DNA of 64,000 nucleotides from G963663315 sp965116335 (GTDB lineage: Bacteria; Pseudomonadota; Gammaproteobacteria; Arenicellales; Poriferihabitantaceae). Below are positions 61,434 through 64,000 of this stretch, in pieces. A program made the position numbers and the translations under genes. The notes under the pieces were generated by a model. The model was not told where the DNA came from and searched no databases. It saw only the letters and a program-made list of their open reading frames with translations. Positions within the stretch are counted from its first letter, which is position 1. Each line of letters begins with the position of its first letter. The DNA is taken from NCBI GenBank assembly GCA_965116335.1, contig OZ220677.1, positions 2,728,001-2,792,000 of the forward strand, given 5' to 3'.

Positions 61434-61727
61434 TCATAAACCAGATTCTTTCTGATGACGGAAGGCAAGTATATACACTACGTCAAGTTCGAGTTCATAG
61501 CGATACAGGGCGATATAGCCGGAGTCTCCGAAGCGAACAACCAGTTCTCGAAGTACTGTATGATCAGTCAGTGGTCTGCCGATGTCAGGATTTGTTTCCA
61601 GAAGCGTGAGTTGTCGCCCAATAGCCTGGGCGGCACGTCTGGCTGCCTGAGGGTTCTTTTTTGCCAGAAAACGCCTGCAACGTTCCAACCCTCTCGCTGC
61701 GTGTTCAGTAATAATTATTCGTGGCAC
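61434..61727 (-). CDS. RelE/ParE-family toxin, second system
   Basis: A 97-residue toxin: an N-terminal I-T-E-H-A-A-R-G-L-E-R-C-R-R-F-L segment near residues 6-21, a helix with A-A-R-R-A-A-Q-A-I-G near 28-37, and the C-terminal Y-I-A-L-Y-R-Y near 75-81 with D-V-V-Y-I-L-A-F-R-H-Q near 86-96. The H-Q-K-E end is typical of this group. It overlaps the antitoxin gene by 13 nt. Target (gyrase or mRNA) is not readable. Confidence 0.9.
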   Translation of the reverse strand: MPRIIITEHAARGLERCRRFLAKKNPQAARRAAQAIGRQLTLLETNPDIGRPLTDHTVLRELVVRFGDSGYIALYRYELELDVVYILAFRHQKESGL

Positions 61728-61987
61728 GGGGGGGCTTCGGTTTCCTTATTGGTGCCCCATGTATTCAGCCAATCGTGCACCTCCTGTCCGGTCAAGTGTT
61801 TTCCAGTTTTCTGATAAACGGCCCAGGATGTCAACGCATCCTGTTTGAAACGCTCCTTTGCCTCTTCACGCTCAACATACTCGCAGATCGCTTCGCGTAT
61901 GATCCAGTGTGCTGAACGCTGATATGTATCGGCGAGGTGCTGGATTCGATTTTTCAATTCATCGTCAAGTTTGACGGAAGTTTCCAT
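61715..61987 (-). CDS. Ribbon-helix-helix antitoxin, second system
   Basis: A 90-residue CopG/RHH-type protein: M-E-T-S-V-K-L-D-D-E-L-K-N-R-I-Q-H-L-A near the start, then S-A-H-W-I-I-R-E-A-I near 26-35, and a long tail (K-Q-D-A...G-K-H-L-T-G-Q-E-V-H-D-W-L) typical of antitoxins of RelE/ParE toxins. The ATG at 61987 is preferred; one at 62002 adds five residues. It is not closely similar to the ParD at 54,009, so the two systems are independent. Confidence 0.9.
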   Translation of the reverse strand: METSVKLDDELKNRIQHLADTYQRSAHWIIREAICEYVEREEAKERFKQDALTSWAVYQKTGKHLTGQEVHDWLNTWGTNKETEAPPCHE

Positions 61988-62035
61988 CGTAAATTCTTTC
62001 AAGTGATGCGTGAATAATATAACACAATCTGGGAG

Positions 62036-62097
62036 GTTGTATTTGCGGAAGATACCACATTTTCGGTGTACGGCGATATTCAGCCATGCTTTGCTTT
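62036..62097. repeat. Fused direct repeats B and A (right copies)
   Basis: Bases 62036-62069 are identical to repeat B (59587-59620). Two bases later, 62072-62097 match repeat A (54001-54026) with one mismatch. On the minus strand A reads M-A-E-Y-R and then runs into B, so no functional toxin is encoded. Confidence 0.88.
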
Positions 62098-62130
62098 ATT
62101 ATTTTTAGTGCGTTGAAATTGACCTTGATT

Positions 62131-62167
62131 GCGTGAGGGCACGGAGACCCTCCCCTACGATAACGGG
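62131..62167. repeat. Partial copy of the 83-bp element, inverted
   Basis: The sequence from GCGTGAGGGCACGGAGACCC to CCTACGATAACGGG is the reverse complement of the left half of 29148-29230, including the CCCGTTAT flank. The rest of the spacer from 62098 to 62216 shows nothing else. Confidence 0.75.
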
Positions 62168-62216
62168 TTGGGTCATTCCAACATTGCGGGAATGATGGAT
62201 GGTTGGCGTGGGCGGA

Positions 62217-63395
62217 TCAGCAGAACGCCTGGAGTCCGGTTTGGGCGCGGCCCAGAATCAGTGCGTGGATGTCGTGGGTGCCTTCGTAGGTGTTTACAGA
62301 TTCGAGATTGTTCATGTGCCGGATTACGTGGTATTCATCGGATATGCCATTGCCGCCGTGCATGTCGCGTGATTGTCGTGCGATATCGAGGGCCTTGCCG
62401 CAGTTGTTTCGTTTGATCAGGGATATGTTTTCGACCGGGCAGGCGTTTTCATCCATCATTCGACCTACCCGTAAACTGGCCTGAAGTCCCAGCGTGATTT
62501 CGGTCTGCATGTCGGCGAGCTTTTTCTGGATCAACTGGTTTTGCGCCAGTGGGCGACCAAACTGGGTGCGTTCCAGAGTATAGGAACGGGCTGCATGCCA
62601 GCAAAATTCGGCAGCGCCCATGGCTCCCCAGGCAATACCATAACGCGCTTTGTTCAGACATCCGAAGGGGCCTTGCAGTCCTTCGGCTCCGGGCAGCATA
62701 TTCTGTTGGGGCACAAACACATCCTTCATCACGATTTCACCGGTGCTGGATGCCCGCAGGCTCATTTTGCCTTCAATTTTCGGAGTCGAGAATCCTGACA
62801 TTCCCCGTTCCAGAATAAAGCCGCGGATCACTCCGTCGAGTTTGCCCCAGACCACGGCGATGTCGGCGACCGGAGCATTGCTGATCCACATTTTGGCGCC
62901 GTTCAGCAGATAGCCGTCTTGCACGGTTTGTGCACGGGTTTTCATGCTTCCAGGGTCGGAGCCATGGTCTGGTTCGGTCAGACCGAAGCAACCAATCCAT
63001 TCGCCTTGCGCCAGTTTCGGCAGATATTCCAGTCTTTGTTGTTCGCTGCCATAGTGGTAAATAGGGTGCATGACCAGAGAGGACTGGACGCTCATCGCGG
63101 AGCGATAACCGCTGTCTACACGCTCCACTTCACGGGCAATCAGGCCATAGCAGACATGGTTCATCCCGGCGCATCCGTATTTCTGTGGAATCGTACAACC
63201 GAGCATTCCCAGCGCCCCGAAGCGAGTCATGATATGCGGGTCAAATTGCTCGTTGCGGTTCGCCTGTATGATTCCGGGCATCAATTCCTTGTCGCAAAAT
63301 TCCCGGATACTGTCTCTTACCAGTCGTTCTTCTTCGGTTAGCTGATCGTTCAGGTCGAACGGGTCCTGCCATTGGAAGTGTGTCGGCACAGTCAT
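62217..63395 (-). CDS. gcdH: Glutaryl-CoA dehydrogenase
   Basis: A 392-residue acyl-CoA dehydrogenase that oxidises and decarboxylates glutaryl-CoA to crotonyl-CoA, passing electrons to ETF. The GcdH-specific block E-R-V-D-S-G-Y-R-S-A-M-S-V-Q near residues 88-101 holds the arginine that binds the glutaryl carboxylate. The catalytic glutamate is about Glu371 in T-Y-E-G-T-H-D-I. F-G-L-T-E-P-D-H-G-S-D near 138-148 is the general ACAD signature. The ATG at 63395 matches the family N-terminus; the in-frame extension to 63476 runs into repeat DNA. It is the first ordinary gene on the right of the island. Confidence 0.95.
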   Translation of the reverse strand: MTVPTHFQWQDPFDLNDQLTEEERLVRDSIREFCDKELMPGIIQANRNEQFDPHIMTRFGALGMLGCTIPQKYGCAGMNHVCYGLIAREVERVDSGYRSAMSVQSSLVMHPIYHYGSEQQRLEYLPKLAQGEWIGCFGLTEPDHGSDPGSMKTRAQTVQDGYLLNGAKMWISNAPVADIAVVWGKLDGVIRGFILERGMSGFSTPKIEGKMSLRASSTGEIVMKDVFVPQQNMLPGAEGLQGPFGCLNKARYGIAWGAMGAAEFCWHAARSYTLERTQFGRPLAQNQLIQKKLADMQTEITLGLQASLRVGRMMDENACPVENISLIKRNNCGKALDIARQSRDMHGGNGISDEYHVIRHMNNLESVNTYEGTHDIHALILGRAQTGLQAFC

Positions 63396-63433
63396 GATAA
63401 TACCTCTACAGAATGAAATTGGTTGACGAATAC

Positions 63434-63535
63434 TCCCCCCCACCAAATCCGCTTTGCGGATTTGACTCCCCCTCAAGGGGGGAGTGATGCCACCACGTCC
63501 GCTTCGCGGATTTGACTTTCCCTCGAATGGGGAGT
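63434..63535. repeat. Cluster of dispersed hairpins upstream of gcdH
   Basis: A palindrome at 63446-63463 (AAATCCGC/GCGGATTT) precedes the inverted repeat ACTCCCCC...GGGGGAGT at 63465-63485. A degenerate second unit follows (GTCCGCTTCGCGGA, then ACTTTCCC...GGGGAGT at 63515-63535). The last lies 4 nt from the ubiB stop and could terminate that gene. Confidence 0.8.
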
Positions 63536-63539
63536 GATT

Positions 63540-64000
63540 CTATGGCCTGAGTGCCCCGATTAGCGCCAGTAACCCGGAAAACAACAGTATCCAGCTGTGT
63601 ATCGGCACCAGATCAATACGTTGTCGATCCGGCATGAAGAATACCGACAGCAGCACAAGCCCCATACCCAAAACGGCGTATATAATCTTTTTGTTGTTGA
63701 CGGTCATCTGGTTCTTCAGGCTTTTGATTTCCTGATCCCGGGTTTGCATGACCATGTCATCATTCTTCATTTTATGCAGTAGTTGATGCGTCAGTCCGGG
63801 CAACTCCGGTGCCAGTGTAAACAGGTTGGGTAGCTCCCGCCGAATGGTACGGATTGCGGCGCGAGGTCCGATTTGCTGATTCATCCATTTTTCCAGAAAC
63901 GGCTTCGCTGTTTCCCACAAATCCAGTTGCGGGTATAGCTGACGGCCCATGCCTTCGATGTTGAGGATGGTTTTTTGCAGCAGTATCAGTTGCGGCTGGA
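63540..64000 (-). CDS. ubiB: C-terminal part of UbiB protein kinase-like ubiquinone biosynthesis protein (partial)
   Basis: The frame is open to the right edge of the window. The visible part begins Q-P-Q-L-I-L-L-Q-K-T-I-L-N-I-E-G and continues G-R-Q-L-Y-P-Q-L-D-L-W-E-T-A-K-P-F-L, the characteristic C-terminal region of UbiB (ABC1/ADCK family). Two C-terminal membrane helices follow (I-I-Y-A-V-L-G-M-G-L-V-L-L-S-V-F-F and I-H-S-W-I-L-L-F-S-G-L-L-A-L-I), as expected. UbiB is an atypical ATPase needed for aerobic ubiquinone synthesis. The kinase-like core lies outside the window. Confidence 0.93.
   Translation of the reverse strand, partial: QPQLILLQKTILNIEGMGRQLYPQLDLWETAKPFLEKWMNQQIGPRAAIRTIRRELPNLFTLAPELPGLTHQLLHKMKNDDMVMQTRDQEIKSLKNQMTVNNKKIIYAVLGMGLVLLSVFFMPDRQRIDLVPIHSWILLFSGLLALIGALRP

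Noticed and set aside
1..64000. tRNA, rRNA or riboswitch genes
   Set aside because: Intergenic regions were read by eye on both strands; no cloverleaf, rRNA segment or recognisable riboswitch core was found. A covariance-model scan would be needed to exclude small RNAs.

Overview
The window is chromosomal DNA from a gammaproteobacterium of moderately high GC. The evidence is the set of syntenic housekeeping blocks (ribH-nusB-pgpA, def-fmt-rsmB-trkA-trkH, an iscR-led suf cluster, murA-hisD-hisC, secB-gpsA, dapF-DUF484-xerC, ubiB) and the close match of each product to its gammaproteobacterial family. The metabolic genes point to a marine or host-associated life using methylated compounds: a DMSP lyase of the DddP type beside an acrylyl-CoA reductase, a choline-dehydrogenase-like GMC enzyme, and an MttB-family methyltransferase. 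No rRNA, tRNA, CRISPR array or classical IS transposase was seen.

Layout. 1-1,544: end of a riboflavin gene, ribH, nusB, pgpA. 1,594-10,004: acuI-dddP, a repeat-filled spacer, an MDR oxidoreductase, a GMC oxidoreductase, pncB and an mttB-like gene. 10,104-18,547: thrC, then def-fmt-rsmB-trkA-trkH, then coaE and a short prepilin peptidase on the other strand. 18,585-23,672: an Fe-S assembly cluster iscR-sufB-sufC-sufD-sufT-Rieske ferredoxin, with a near-perfect palindrome over its promoter. 23,674-27,374: murA-hisD-hisC. 27,444-43,306: tmcA, ferredoxin, coaD, rsmD, ftsY, infA, panB, gpsA, secB, rhodanese, ctpA, dapF and xerC, bracketed by two paralogous AAA-ATPase/PD-(D/E)XK genes and a 60-nt remnant of a third. 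43,488-53,713: hppA, a histidinol-phosphatase-like gene, etfBA, a PLP desulfhydrase, a CoA-transferase, a FAD oxidoreductase, an omega-aminotransferase and a thioesterase. 53,726-62,100: an accessory island. 62,217-64,000: a glutaryl-CoA dehydrogenase and the C-terminal part of ubiB.

The accessory island is the most unusual part. Two toxin-antitoxin pairs enclose a 1,715-residue protein that joins a DEDD exonuclease, a RecQ helicase and a UvrD-like helicase. Divergent from it is an AT-richer gene resembling the N-terminal part of the STY4851/ECs_5259 family, followed by an out-of-frame coding remnant. Two pairs of direct repeats mark the island. Copies of its two terminal sequences are fused at 62,036-62,097 in the order expected if the helicase segment had been joined end to end as a circle or tandem duplication.

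Small dispersed repeats run through the intergenic spaces. One is an 83-bp element with CGTAGGGG/CCCCTACG ends. The other is a hairpin of the type TCCCCCTCAAGGGGGA that in two cases supplies the stop codon of the adjoining gene. In metabolic terms, DddP would cleave DMSP to DMS and acrylate and AcuI would detoxify or assimilate acryloyl-CoA. ETF, the CoA-transferase, the aminotransferase and GcdH could form part of a 5-aminovalerate/glutarate route (inference).
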